The notes under the pieces: generated by a model | Database searches by the model: none | What the model was told of the DNA's origin: nothing | The model's input: the letters and a program-made list of their open reading frames with translations, nothing else | Program-made: the position numbers and the translations under genes | Shown here: positions 50,496 through 60,466 of the stretch, piece after piece | How positions within the stretch are numbered: position 1 is the first letter of the stretch | Layout: each line of letters starts with the position of its first letter | Source of the DNA: Tetramitus jugosus | Taxonomy: Eukaryota > Heterolobosea > Eutetramitea > Acrasida > Vahlkampfiidae | Assembly (NCBI GenBank): GCA_937625935.1 | Contig: OW569344.1 | Coordinates: 620,001 to 684,000, forward strand | DNA length: 64,000 bases | Direction of reading: 5' to 3'

Positions 50496-51050
50496 ATGCC
50501 GAAGAAAACTTCAACGACTCGACGGAGAACATCAACAGCGGCTGCGAGTAGCACTCCATCATCTCCACCAGTCTCATCAACGACCACCACCACTAGTTCT
50601 CGATCGAGACGAAGAGGAACATCTTCTTCATTGAACAAGGAACAAGCAACAACTCCAACCAAGGTCACCTCTCCTGCTGCAGGATTCTCTCCTTCCTCAA
50701 CAACACCACCACCAAATTCTGGTAGTGGTGAGAATGAAGCTGTTGGTTCGAGTCAATGGGATAAAGACCCATTATTGGATATCTGCTTGCTGGAAACGAT
50801 GGAAAAATTTCCTCCATTGTCCTATCACAGGGAATTTGCGATTGTGAATATTTGTGCTGAGATCAAGCAAATTCTTGGACAGACAATCAGCCCAATAGAT
50901 GTTGGAGATCGACTGGATGAGCTATATGCACTGTCAGATCTGGACAGAGACGGTGTTGACGTCTTAACCATGAAGAGTCAAACAGAATTGGAGGAAGAGG
51001 AACTGGATGATGTTGACTTGGACTTTGCATTGCCAGACTCGATGATCTGA
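50496..51050 (+). CDS. EAF7/MRGBP-like NuA4 complex subunit
   Basis: A 184-aa frame, head to head with the kelch gene (82 bp apart). A Ser/Thr/Pro-rich, Arg-containing N-terminal half leads to an ordered segment: SQWDKDPLLDICLLETMEKFPPLSYHREFAIVNICAEIKQILGQTISPIDVGDRLDELYALSDLD. This follows the EAF7/MRGBP pattern: acidic-flanked W, helix ending in a Met-x-x-x-x-P loop, His-Phe, and a last helix with LxxLYxL. An acidic tail (TELEEEELDDVDLDF) closes it, also as in EAF7. The family is a subunit of the NuA4/TIP60 histone acetyltransferase. Assignment rests on pattern only and is moderate. Confidence 0.6.
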   Translation: MPKKTSTTRRRTSTAAASSTPSSPPVSSTTTTTSSRSRRRGTSSSLNKEQATTPTKVTSPAAGFSPSSTTPPPNSGSGENEAVGSSQWDKDPLLDICLLETMEKFPPLSYHREFAIVNICAEIKQILGQTISPIDVGDRLDELYALSDLDRDGVDVLTMKSQTELEEEELDDVDLDFALPDSMI

Positions 51051-51247
51051 AATGCGGAGAATAATTTGGTCCATTTTTTTGTTGAACCTCAGTCAACCAA
51101 TTGTCGGAAAAACGGACCACGCATTCACACAGAAGGAAAAATCACACAAGACATCATTTTTTCATTCTCTCCAAAAAAAGTTGCTCCGTTGCATCAAACT
51201 GAATTTATTAGCATTCTTCAAATCTTCTTTATATTTTTTTTGAGACA

Positions 51248-53893
51248 ATGTTGAATGCACATAAACATAGACTCTTGGCCCAACATAGACATGCAATCAG
51301 AGCCTTGATGAATAATTCTTCTTGTGAACATCGATCATTCTCATCACAGCAGAATGGTGATGGTAATAATGACTCTTCAAAGAATGCAAATGGGCAACAA
51401 CAGCGAACAAACAGACCTCAAAGAGGTGGATTTGCGAACAGAGGAGGCGCTCCTAGAGAACCATACAGACAGACCTCTGGAGAAAGACCAGCCTCTCGTC
51501 CAAGTGGAGAAAATGCTCCATCCAGAGGTGGTTTCCAATCGAACAGAGGCAGACCATACCCTCCTTCTGGTCAAAGATCGAGCCCTCAACAACCACAGCA
51601 ACAACCACAACAGCAAAATAGATCACAATCATCTCCACAAAGAGGAGGATTTTTCGCACGAGGTGGACACAGAGGAGCACACAGAGGAGGAATTTCTCGT
51701 GGCGCACCAAGACAATTCGAATCTGATGCTGATGACGTTGAAAACAAAATGACAATGAAGGTTGAAGGTATCGCTGATACTGTTGATGAAGTCATTGCTG
51801 ATTCGCTCTTGGATGAATCTGGACCAACAAAGAAGATTGATGCGAAGGTTTTGAAGAAGAAGGATTCTTTGAAGAAGGAACAACTTTATTTGCAAAGATC
51901 AAGTAATCAACCGCCAAGGGCAGTGAAGACATCCACCCCGGCTCCCTCTAAGAGAAGAGTTGTTGCTGACACAAAGGAGCAACAAACTACATCTGAAGAG
52001 GATGACGATGGTGAAGGTGGTCAAGAGGAAGTCGAGCCAGAAATTCAAATGCTTGAAAAATTCTCTGGATTCCTTCAGTCGAATGTCGCTCCAACAACTC
52101 ATTCATTGAACAATCTGTTCAAATTGAATAAGATTTTGGAAGACTCCCACGATGAACATTATGTCTCCACCATGAGTAATGCTATTTCTCAACATGTCGC
52201 AAGTCATAATATTCTTCACCCATTGGATTTTGGCTCCATCCTGACAAACAATGCAACTGAGAAGGTGTTGATTAGTGCAAAGGATTTGGTTAACAATCTC
52301 AGCCGAACAATTCAGGAAGCAAAGAGAGATGGTTTACTAGCACCTGAAATTGAGCAACTTTTCAGCGAATATGCCCCTGGTTTAATGTCTCCAGTTACTG
52401 AGAGTATCAAGACAAATGTCACTCTTGAAGAAGATGAGTCTGCTCCTCGCCCTGCTAAACAATCTGAGATGTCCATGATGAACAATCAATCAATTTCACA
52501 AAATTTGGCTGCTCTATCCAATTTTGTTGATGGTGGCATTAGTCCAGTGTTCTTTGAGAAGTTTAAGGAGTTGAGATTGAAGCAATTGAAGGAAGAAGGA
52601 AAGTTAACTACAGAAATCATTGATGCATACGGTCAGCTTTTACCATTGAGAGATTTGTTGAATATCGTGAAGCAGGATATTAAATATAGGCTTGGAAAGG
52701 ATAGTAATATTGAAAACTTGATTCGAACTGTTGTCAATGAGCACTCCGTGCGAGGATTGGCTGCTGAGAACATGAAGAAACAACTGCTGAGTGAATCAAC
52801 CGGTGAAGAAGACAAACAAGGAAAAAATAGCTTCACTGTGAACAGCCCAGTTGTGAGCACAGCAAATACTGAAGTTTTGAGAAGAATGATTCCTGAGGTT
52901 CAACAAATGATCTCGGAACAAATTGTTAACGAAGAGTATGCAGTCCAATTGAATCATTTCATTACTGCAAGAAACAAGAAATCACAAAAGGCTACAGATA
53001 TCTATCGTGCAACCCATGATATTATTGAAGCCAAGAGAAAAGCTGCAAGAACTATTGGTGATGTCAAAGACGAAGGTGTAAGTCTATTTGAACTGCCTAC
53101 GATGGTACGAGAGTTGGTTGACAAGGAAGATGCTGAACAAGAGCGATTGAAGTGGCTGAACCAAGGTGTTCCTGCTGACGGTATTGACCGTGAGATTTTC
53201 TTGGCACAGGATACTTTTGATTCTCATGAAAAGCTTGAGGAGAACTTGTCCCTCCTTAATAACGCTACTACAAATCTCGTCACAAAGAATCTACAATCAA
53301 AGGCACACCAAATCAGAGAAGAGGACAATGAATTGTCCTTCTTGAGTCATTCAGAAGGATTGGAGGAATTCGGAGGAAGTCTTCTTGATTCGCATGTTGT
53401 TGTTAGAAAGGAAAGATTCAGAAAGCGCTTGGAGGAGTACGAGGAGTATGTCGCCGGTCGTGAAGTTCAAATGCCATTCATAAAGGATGTTGAGTCCGTG
53501 TCAACTGTTGGTAAGGCAGGTAAATTCAGAATTGTTGCCCCAATAGAACGATACATGGATGAATACATTGACAGTGTACCACCAAGTTTGGCTAGAGAAA
53601 GATTGATCAACAACATCAGAGCTATTTCGACAAATCCTACCTTGACCATTAAGGAGAAGCAAGCTGTCATCCGTGGTCTGAGGGATACCTACATTAGCAA
53701 CGGATTGCACTTGCAACAACTGACGCCTGAGAACATGCCAACCAAGATTTATGGTGGTAAGAGAACTCACATGCATCCTAACAGAGTCAACCCAAGAGAT
53801 GCCGCCGCTCATCGTTATATGATGAACAAGGAAGCTCTTTTGGCAAAGTACAAGGATTTGACACAAAAGAAGCGACCTGAACAACAAGAATAA
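51248..53893 (+). CDS. Large RGG-rich protein with probable mitochondrial presequence, unknown
   Basis: An 881-aa single-exon frame. The start (MLNAHKHRLLAQHRHAIRALM) has an amphipathic, Arg/His-rich, acid-free pattern of a mitochondrial presequence. Residues about 50-155 are Gln/Pro/Arg/Gly-rich with many RGG/RGR motifs, typical of RNA binding. The remaining 700 residues are mostly helical and Glu/Lys/Asn-rich with no recognised domain; conserved-looking parts are the C-terminal stretch RERLINNIRAISTNPTLTIKEKQAVIRGL and YGGKRTHMHPNRVNPRDAAAHRYM. A lineage-specific mitochondrial RNA or ribosome factor is a reasonable inference, no more. Confidence 0.72.
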   Translation: MLNAHKHRLLAQHRHAIRALMNNSSCEHRSFSSQQNGDGNNDSSKNANGQQQRTNRPQRGGFANRGGAPREPYRQTSGERPASRPSGENAPSRGGFQSNRGRPYPPSGQRSSPQQPQQQPQQQNRSQSSPQRGGFFARGGHRGAHRGGISRGAPRQFESDADDVENKMTMKVEGIADTVDEVIADSLLDESGPTKKIDAKVLKKKDSLKKEQLYLQRSSNQPPRAVKTSTPAPSKRRVVADTKEQQTTSEEDDDGEGGQEEVEPEIQMLEKFSGFLQSNVAPTTHSLNNLFKLNKILEDSHDEHYVSTMSNAISQHVASHNILHPLDFGSILTNNATEKVLISAKDLVNNLSRTIQEAKRDGLLAPEIEQLFSEYAPGLMSPVTESIKTNVTLEEDESAPRPAKQSEMSMMNNQSISQNLAALSNFVDGGISPVFFEKFKELRLKQLKEEGKLTTEIIDAYGQLLPLRDLLNIVKQDIKYRLGKDSNIENLIRTVVNEHSVRGLAAENMKKQLLSESTGEEDKQGKNSFTVNSPVVSTANTEVLRRMIPEVQQMISEQIVNEEYAVQLNHFITARNKKSQKATDIYRATHDIIEAKRKAARTIGDVKDEGVSLFELPTMVRELVDKEDAEQERLKWLNQGVPADGIDREIFLAQDTFDSHEKLEENLSLLNNATTNLVTKNLQSKAHQIREEDNELSFLSHSEGLEEFGGSLLDSHVVVRKERFRKRLEEYEEYVAGREVQMPFIKDVESVSTVGKAGKFRIVAPIERYMDEYIDSVPPSLARERLINNIRAISTNPTLTIKEKQAVIRGLRDTYISNGLHLQQLTPENMPTKIYGGKRTHMHPNRVNPRDAAAHRYMMNKEALLAKYKDLTQKKRPEQQE

Positions 53894-54017
53894 GGGCCAA
53901 TAAAAGCTTGTTGTCAAAATTTTTCTTCCGACAAGAGAAACTCCGCCATTATTTTTTCCGATCAAACAAAACATTTTTCACCTGCACAACACACATCATA
54001 TTGGAGAGAGACTCAAA

Positions 54018-54664
54018 ATGTTGCGAGCACCCCGAACTGCATCATCCATTATTGCATTGAGAACAGCAATTACTCAAGTGCATCAACCACTGATAATAAC
54101 TCAAGCATCTTCCTTTCACAGAGTGACTGATTTTACACATGAACAGTTGACCAAGATTTTTGAAAAAAAGATGCATCCAGCATTCAAACAACGTGAGTAT
54201 CATATTTTATTTATTATTTTCCGCCCTATTGTTCGTCACACATTGCAGCATTGTCGATATCATACTTGAAATCCATTTGAGATGATATATGATCATATCA
54301 GGATTTGTTTGTTGTGTCCATGAGAGCTGCGTTTGTGCCCACAAAAAGAATATCATGAGAGCTTTGTGTTGACACTTGGCGCCAATTTTTTTCTTGTTGA
54401 TCAATAGCGGGAAAAGTTTTACCAATCAACATCAAGAAGGGTCTCCAGCATCCAACCATCATTCCAGACTCTGAGTTGCCAGAATGGGTGTTTGAGGCAA
54501 GTAAGCCTGAGAGATCACTAGAGGATTTGGAAACTCAATTGGCCAAGAAGGGACTCAAGAGCTTAACTGCTTACGAACAAAAGAGAATCAGAAAGCTAAG
54601 GAGAAGAAACAGGATTAAGAACAATAATTATGAGAGAGAAATTGGACTCGTTTTGTCAAAGTAA
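54018..54664 (+). CDS. MRPL54: Mitochondrial large-subunit ribosomal protein mL54, 2 exons
   Basis: Exons 54018-54192 and 54408-54664 flank a 215-nt GT-AG intron (phase 1); joined length is 143 aa. The N-terminus (MLRAPRTASSIIALRTAI) is a typical mitochondrial presequence. Exon 2 contains the mL54 core: LPINIKKGLQHPTIIPDSELPEWVFE, then a helix ending in KRIRKLRRRNRIKNNN. The core matches the family pattern of a short strand, PDxExPEWL and a terminal basic helix. Part of the mitochondrial ribosome. The long intron contains a GGCGCC palindrome near 54380. Confidence 0.85.
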
Positions 54665-54978
54665 ATTTGTGTGTTGGTCTTTGTCATTTGCTCACAATTG
54701 TATTAATTTTACTGAAGTCGGTCAGATTATACCCTTGAGTAAAGGAATAGAAAGTGAAATGTCAGCTCGCATACTGCATATGGTTCAGTTGCTTCAAGAG
54801 GTTCTAGGTATTCGACTCAATTGGCAATGTTCCTGAACGTTTTCGGATCATCAGGACGATCGGCGAAGATTCAAACTCCGAGTATTTGATCTTGAAATAC
54901 AATCGCGGGTCACACAAAACAATCAAAGAATTCTCTGTGTGAGTTGTTGAACCATATCTCTTCTCTTTCTAATATCAC
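54665..54978 (+). other. Unresolved 5-prime region of the cyclase gene
   Basis: A consensus intron (donor GTGAGT at 54939, acceptor CAAGCAG ending 55009, 71 nt) precedes the cyclase frame, so an upstream exon is expected. Sequence just before the donor is protein-like in one frame (ERFRIIRTIGEDSNSEYLIL, then KYNRGSHKTIKEF), but that frame does not match the phase of the cyclase exon. An in-phase alternative is an ATG at 54759 spliced from 54808 to 55010. None is convincing. Confidence 0.4.
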
Positions 54979-57294
54979 ATGTGTTTTTTCTTTGCACACA
55001 AACAAGCAGATATTGGAGCTGATGTTCCCACTATTGCTCTACCGATTGAAACGTGGGCTGAATCACCAAAGTGGGAGAAACGAAACAAGAAGAAACATTC
55101 AACTCGGACGAGTCGTTGTTTGCGGTTTTCCTGGAGCTTTGGCACTGCATTTCTTTTCACAATCTTAGCTGCTCTGATAGCAGTCGGTGTGTCAGTGTGG
55201 CTCTTCAACTACGCACTGTATCGTCATAATGTGAATTCTATGGCCAAAGAAGCGAGAAGACTTCTCTTGTCGAGGATCGAGTTCCATGTCAACAATTTTG
55301 TCTCTAGAGGTACTTCAATTATCGAAGTGCTGAATTCCGAGTTTCAATGGACAGATGGCATAGGCAAGAGTAATCTGAGCACAGAAAAACTCAACGAAAA
55401 TCTCCCTTTCATCCTCATGTTTAGTCATCGAACGAATGACGAGTTTGGAGGTGTATGGTTCGGGACGGAGCAAGATGTTCTCAGGGGATGGGTTCTGAAC
55501 GACACTGTTGTTCCTCCTACAAAATTTCAACTAGTGTCATCAAACGGTGAAGGATTGTTGAAGTGTTACTTGTTCAATGACAAACTCGATAGAGCTCCAA
55601 GAGCGGCGTTCGAGCTCGAGAATTACTATCCAACAAGGAGGATTTGGTACTTGCGTCCCAAGACTGGTTTTCGGAGGCGATGGACACCTGTTTTTGCAGT
55701 ACTATCAGATCCCCACTTCCTATCAGTGTCTATCACTATGCCTTACTATAATGTGACAACAAACGAGTTTGTTGGCGTACTGGCCGTTCCGTTTGACCTA
55801 AGAACAATATCAAACTTCTTGAAGTCATTACAAACCGTGAAAGGGAGCCGGATTTTCATTGTTGAGAAGGGATTTGGTTTAGTGGCCGCGAGTCAAGGCC
55901 CGACCTCAAACACTACGATTCCTTCTTCGCCATCAACTTTAAGTGCTCTAAATAGCTCTGACCTACTAATCAGTGAAACAGCCAAGAAAATAACAGAAAC
56001 ATGGAGCGAAGAAGTAATATTCAATACAACCTACAAAGAGCTAAGATTTCGAGACTCCATGGGAGTGGCTCAAATCGCAACTGTGATTGGTATTCACGAT
56101 GAAAATGATTTAAATTGGGCAATAGGTTTGGTTGTGTCGGAAAAGGTTATTATGAGAGCGGTCATTACTTCCAATAGAGTTTCAGCTATTGTGAGCGGAA
56201 GTTGTATTGCAGTTGCATTGATTGTTGCCTTACTATTGAGCACCATAATATCTTTGCCTCTAATCGAGATTTACAAAGAGTTGAATATTATTTCAAAGAT
56301 GAAGTTTAAGGCTACTAGGACTTATCACTCCTTTAAGTTTAATGAGGTCGAGATCATGATTAATTCGATAGAGCAGTTAAAGAGGGGATTACAGTGTTTT
56401 GACGCATTCGTTCCTTCAGATGTTGTGAGAGTACTATTTCAGAATAATACGAGCGCTCGCTTAGGAGTTGTGAGAAAGAGAATCACAATTATGTTTGTTG
56501 ATATCACCTTTGAACAGACCAAGGAACTGTCGCCGACTTCATTTGTCGAGATTTTACAACAATTATCAATCTCACTGTCCCAGGTTGCTTCAGATCTTGG
56601 TGGAGTAGTCGACAAATACTTCAACGAATGTATAATGTTCCTATTCAATGCCCCATCTGATTTATTGTTCCACGAGTTACGGGCCGTTCAATCCTCGATG
56701 CAAATGATGAAGAAAATAGAAGAGTTAAACTCCCATTGGAAGTCATCAGAACTGCCCATTGTGTCTATTAGAGTAGGTATCAATACTGACAATTGTTTGG
56801 TGGGGAATATAGGAAGTACGACACGTGTCAGCTACACTGCTTTGGGAGATGCAGTAAATGTTGCAAGCAGGCTTGTCTCTCTAAACACCCGATATGACAC
56901 CCATACGATCATTGGGCCTAGTACGAAGGAAGCAACTGAAGAGATTTATGTTTGCAAGTGGCTGTCATGTTTATGTGTCAAGGGGAAGTGTGAACCCTGT
57001 ATGTATCCCTTTTCTTTTCTTGTTACATTGAGTTTGCAATTTCTAATCCATCTGAGAGTAGTGAATGTATACGAGCTAGTTGCAGAAAGAACAAGAGCTA
57101 CGGAGGATCAAAAGGATACAGAGGCTTTGTGTGAGAAAATTAAGAGATACATTGATGCTGAGGATTATCAAGCTGCTTTAACTCATGTACAGGAAATACT
57201 CGAGAAAAATCCGGAAGACAAGGCTGCTCTTGAGCTTCAACAGAGACTGACCAGTTCCAATTTCTGTCCCTTTCTCCAAATTCGAGACAAATAA
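54979..57294 (+). CDS. Membrane class III nucleotide cyclase with Cache ectodomain and TPR-like tail, one silent intron
   Basis: The frame has an ATG at 54979, but true coding probably enters at 55010 from an upstream exon. A 60-nt GT-AG intron (56999-57058) is in frame and free of stops; removing it restores KCEPLVNVYELV, the family sequence, and gives about 751 aa. Layout: transmembrane helix (FGTAFLFTILAALIAVGVSVWLF), Cache-like ectodomain with ENYYPTRRIWYLRPK and FVGVLAVPFDL, second helix (ASAIV region: GSCIAVALIVALLLSTII), then a cyclase domain. Catalytic-domain blocks are ITIMFVDIT (first metal Asp), GGVVDKYFNECIMFLF (second metal Asp replaced), GDAVNVASRL (transition-state/base region) and a TPR-like end. 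Ligand-gated cAMP or cGMP synthesis is expected for the family; activity here is doubtful. Confidence 0.85.
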   Translation: MCFFFAHKQADIGADVPTIALPIETWAESPKWEKRNKKKHSTRTSRCLRFSWSFGTAFLFTILAALIAVGVSVWLFNYALYRHNVNSMAKEARRLLLSRIEFHVNNFVSRGTSIIEVLNSEFQWTDGIGKSNLSTEKLNENLPFILMFSHRTNDEFGGVWFGTEQDVLRGWVLNDTVVPPTKFQLVSSNGEGLLKCYLFNDKLDRAPRAAFELENYYPTRRIWYLRPKTGFRRRWTPVFAVLSDPHFLSVSITMPYYNVTTNEFVGVLAVPFDLRTISNFLKSLQTVKGSRIFIVEKGFGLVAASQGPTSNTTIPSSPSTLSALNSSDLLISETAKKITETWSEEVIFNTTYKELRFRDSMGVAQIATVIGIHDENDLNWAIGLVVSEKVIMRAVITSNRVSAIVSGSCIAVALIVALLLSTIISLPLIEIYKELNIISKMKFKATRTYHSFKFNEVEIMINSIEQLKRGLQCFDAFVPSDVVRVLFQNNTSARLGVVRKRITIMFVDITFEQTKELSPTSFVEILQQLSISLSQVASDLGGVVDKYFNECIMFLFNAPSDLLFHELRAVQSSMQMMKKIEELNSHWKSSELPIVSIRVGINTDNCLVGNIGSTTRVSYTALGDAVNVASRLVSLNTRYDTHTIIGPSTKEATEEIYVCKWLSCLCVKGKCEPCMYPFSFLVTLSLQFLIHLRVVNVYELVAERTRATEDQKDTEALCEKIKRYIDAEDYQAALTHVQEILEKNPEDKAALELQQRLTSSNFCPFLQIRDK

Positions 57295-57392
57295 CTCTGA
57301 TTGTTTTCCTGATATTCTGCTATCATGTACATCATACGAAACAAATAAGCTACACTTACGGTGTGGTGATAGTTAATTGTACATTCGTTTAT

Positions 57393-58466
57393 TTAGTTGT
57401 CGATACTATAACCTTTTCCTAAGAAATACAAGTACTGATTGGTCTGAGTGCTTGTCCCAATGAAATTATGAGGGAAGATTACATTTGGAGTGCTTTTGCT
57501 GACTTCATTCAATCTGTTGACCTGATCTGAAGTTAACTTGACATCAACCGCCCGCATCAGATCAGCAATTTGATCTGAATTTCTTGGTCCAACAATAGCA
57601 GATGGAACACCAGATACTTGAAGCATCCATGCTACAGCTACTTGTGCGGGAGAAACTCCCAACTCATCGGCCACTTTCAACACCTCGTCCTGAATGACAT
57701 AATCCTCCTCAGTCATTGAGACTTGTCTCTTTGAATCTGCAGAAACTTCGTTCCTCCTTTTACTTCCTGTTAGCTTACCTTGACCGAGTACGCCCCATGG
57801 AACAACACCGAGATTCAACTTGCGTGACATTGGTAATATATCTTGTTCTAATGAACGGTCATTCAGAGCATATCTTGCCTGGAAGGCAACAAATGGAGAC
57901 CATCCCTTCTCATCCGCAAAAGTGTTTGCGATGGAAACTTGCCATGCAGGAACGTCACTAATCGCCAAATGCAAGACCTTTCCACTGTTGACTAGAATCT
58001 GTAAGTCTCTAATCAGATCTTTGATATCTAGAGTGAAATCCCAGAAATGAACATAGTACAGATCAATATAATCCAGTTGCAATCTCTTCAAAGAAGCATC
58101 CAAAGCAGCAACAAAGTTCTTCTTGTGGTTGCCGGCTTGATTTGGATCAGTGCTCATTGGTCCAGTGTATTTCGTGGCAATCACCAACTTTTCTCTTGGG
58201 ATGTTATGCTTCTTGATCACACGACCGATAATCTCCTCAGATTGACCCAAGTGATAAAAGTTGGCCGTGTCAATAAAATTTCCTCCATGTTCAATGTACT
58301 TGAGAATGATCTTTTCGGATTCCTCTTCAGTGGCAGAGACGCCCATCTTTTCAGCAAATTCTGCTGTGCCAAAGTGCATGGCACCGAGACAGATTGGATG
58401 TACACGGAGTCCAGATCTTCCTAAGATTCTGTAGGTTGGTATTCTTGATGATTGTTCAGATGACAT
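57393..58466 (-). CDS. Aldo/keto reductase
   Basis: The ATG at 58466 gives 357 aa; the open frame extends to 58751 but would overlap the 3-prime end of the CHRD gene on the same strand. The fold starts YRILGRSGLRVHPICLGAMHFG. The tetrad is present: Asp and Tyr in FIDTANFYHLGQSEEIIG, Lys in VIATKYTG and His in IDLYYVHFWD. The cofactor-side C-terminal motif SAIVGPRNSDQIADLMRA binds NADPH. The sequence is closest to the bacterial YajO/YghZ-like group that acts on aldehydes. Cytosolic, single exon. A bacterial origin in the past is possible but not tested. Confidence 0.93.
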   Translation of the reverse strand: MSSEQSSRIPTYRILGRSGLRVHPICLGAMHFGTAEFAEKMGVSATEEESEKIILKYIEHGGNFIDTANFYHLGQSEEIIGRVIKKHNIPREKLVIATKYTGPMSTDPNQAGNHKKNFVAALDASLKRLQLDYIDLYYVHFWDFTLDIKDLIRDLQILVNSGKVLHLAISDVPAWQVSIANTFADEKGWSPFVAFQARYALNDRSLEQDILPMSRKLNLGVVPWGVLGQGKLTGSKRRNEVSADSKRQVSMTEEDYVIQDEVLKVADELGVSPAQVAVAWMLQVSGVPSAIVGPRNSDQIADLMRAVDVKLTSDQVNRLNEVSKSTPNVIFPHNFIGTSTQTNQYLYFLGKGYSIDN

Positions 58467-58702
58467 GGTGGTGTGCTTGTTTCTTGGTTGTTTTAGCTCA
58501 AGTAACTTCCTTTTTGAAGCGATCGCCAAGTCGTAGATCTTCTGCGCACAAAGTGCGGTGTAATAAGCCGGAATGGCGATCTGCCGTTGGGTCCAGGGAG
58601 TTTTAATCACCAATCTACAGAGTTGTTGAATACACTTTAGTTTGAGCAAATAGTTGATATCAGTTTGACTCTTTATTCCTTTGCCATCACTAGATGATGC
58701 AT

Positions 58703-60441
58703 CTATACAGCTGTTAACAAGAGCGACATAACCACTAGAGTAACCAACCAAACTGCAGAACCAATTGGTGACAACCCAGAAGTTCCAGATGTATGGACAG
58801 GGGAAGTAGTTGGATTATGAGAAGTTACCGGATCATGAGAGGTGACTGGATCAGGAGAAGCAACTGGATCAGCAACACAAGAGGGCTTGAACTTTGTTAG
58901 AATGCTGGATGAAGGAGGGGTCGTGAAAGGATCGTTGTACTTCTTAGAATCAATGAATCTGATTGAGTCAATGTACAATGTCCTCATCTTAGATTGATCA
59001 ATCAGTAAGATGGAGAATCCACTGATTGATTGAATGCCAGAGAAATTCATATCGGTCAATGGAACACGAACTCTGGACCAAGCTGTTGAATCGATCTTGT
59101 AGTTTGAAATATATTTCTGAGTGACGTCAATACTGCAGATTCGAGTGTAATTCATATCGACCCACTGGAAGTTGATCTTTGCTTCTCCATCAGCACTCTT
59201 GACAAAGAATTCAAAGTAATCATACTTTGAAGTATCAATCTCAGGACTTCCTCTGTAGTTTGGATCAGTAGGGTTGAGCTTTGCATGATTGATCGTGACT
59301 GCTCCTTTTTGGATTTCAAGTTTAAGAGAATGGGCTCCACACAATGGTTGCTCAATGCTCGAAAAATTGGCCACAGGTTTCACTTCTCCCGCTGGCCACA
59401 CAGTAGTATAAAATCCCCATGTTGGCCAACCAGGCAGATCAGATCTCTCGTTATAAATTTTGAAATAATCCGATTGATTGATTGCACAGGCTGTTTGAAG
59501 AGTTGGGATGATAGGTGGCAGATCACACGATGAACCTGAACACATGATGTGGCCCATTAACTCTCCATTCGGATTCTTCTTTGTTGAAACCTTCACATAC
59601 AACTCGCCTTTGACCAGAGCTGTCCATTCACTATGTGATAGCTGTACAGAGGCACGAATAGGGCTATAGTAACTATTTTTCAATTCAATAGTACGTTGTT
59701 GTACTTTTGGATCCCCTTGTAATAGCGTCACACCAGTTGCAATTTCAGATAGGTCATGGTGAATGTTGAACTGCAATTCTCTTCGATTGGGAAGAAGATA
59801 GAAGAAACCAACACCACTACCACTACTTTCAACTCTACCAGGCATTTGACATGCTTGAAGCATAGCTTGATAGGCATTTTCATTGGTCTGTATCTGAGCA
59901 GGGATTGCGACCTTGTCAGAGCTGAGAGTGCAGTTGGTACATGATGCCTTGACAGTTAAACTGATACCATTGTAGGTGTAATCTACAAAACCCCAGCGCT
60001 CTGAGTAAAAAGCTTCGGTACTACGGAGATAGTTCTCAAACTTCAAATAGAGGTGCTCTCCAATCGTATCATAGTAGTAGGTAGCGTATTCCAAATCGCT
60101 AAGCTTGAACACTTGTTTCAATGAGGAAGGAGGTCCTTGCCATTTGGATGAGGTAACATTAAATGGAAGGGCACTTTGAGGGTATGGAATAGCGAGAACA
60201 ATCCAATCTCCGAGAGCTGTACTATCCATTTTGATCACTAAATTCTGAGGAGTTGGTGTATTACCTCTGTACCTAACTGTGTAACCTGTTCTAGCTCTGA
60301 TGTTACCCATTAATTGGAATTCGTCTGAGCCATGGTATCGTCCAAAGAGATCCGTTTTCTCATTCTGGGATCCTAGCTTAAGGATGTAGTTCGGTGAAAT
60401 AAAACCCATAATAAAAAAATTATGATTTCCCGAGAAGACAC
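58703..60441 (-). CDS. CEMIP/TMEM2-like surface protein with CHRD domain, C-terminal part, GPI-anchor signal
   Basis: The open part spans 60441-58703; an in-frame ATG at 60409 would give 568 aa but no signal peptide, so this is not a natural N-terminus. N-terminal residues (TGYTVRYRGNTPTPQNLVIKM then GDWIVLAIPYPQS) resemble the domain after the beta-helix in CEMIP/TMEM2-like proteins. A CHRD domain follows (ELQFNIHHDLSEI to VKVSTKKNPNGELMGHIMC). The C-terminus is Pro/Ser/Thr-rich and ends in a hydrophobic segment (VWLVTLVVMSLLLTAV) with no cytosolic tail, a GPI attachment signal. An acceptor-like TTAAG at 60442 and phase match an exon ending at 63797, so the gene probably continues upstream across the Fanzor. 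Function: secreted carbohydrate- or matrix-binding protein, inferred. Confidence 0.75.
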
Positions 60442-60466
60442 CTTAACGCTCCTACATAATCTGGAC

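Noticed and set aside
50414-50668. Extended N-terminus for the kelch protein
   Set aside because: It is antisense to the EAF7-like gene start and has no kelch or signal sequence.
58467-58751. Extended N-terminus for the aldo/keto reductase
   Set aside because: It overlaps the 3-prime end of the CHRD gene and the family starts at the ATG 58466.
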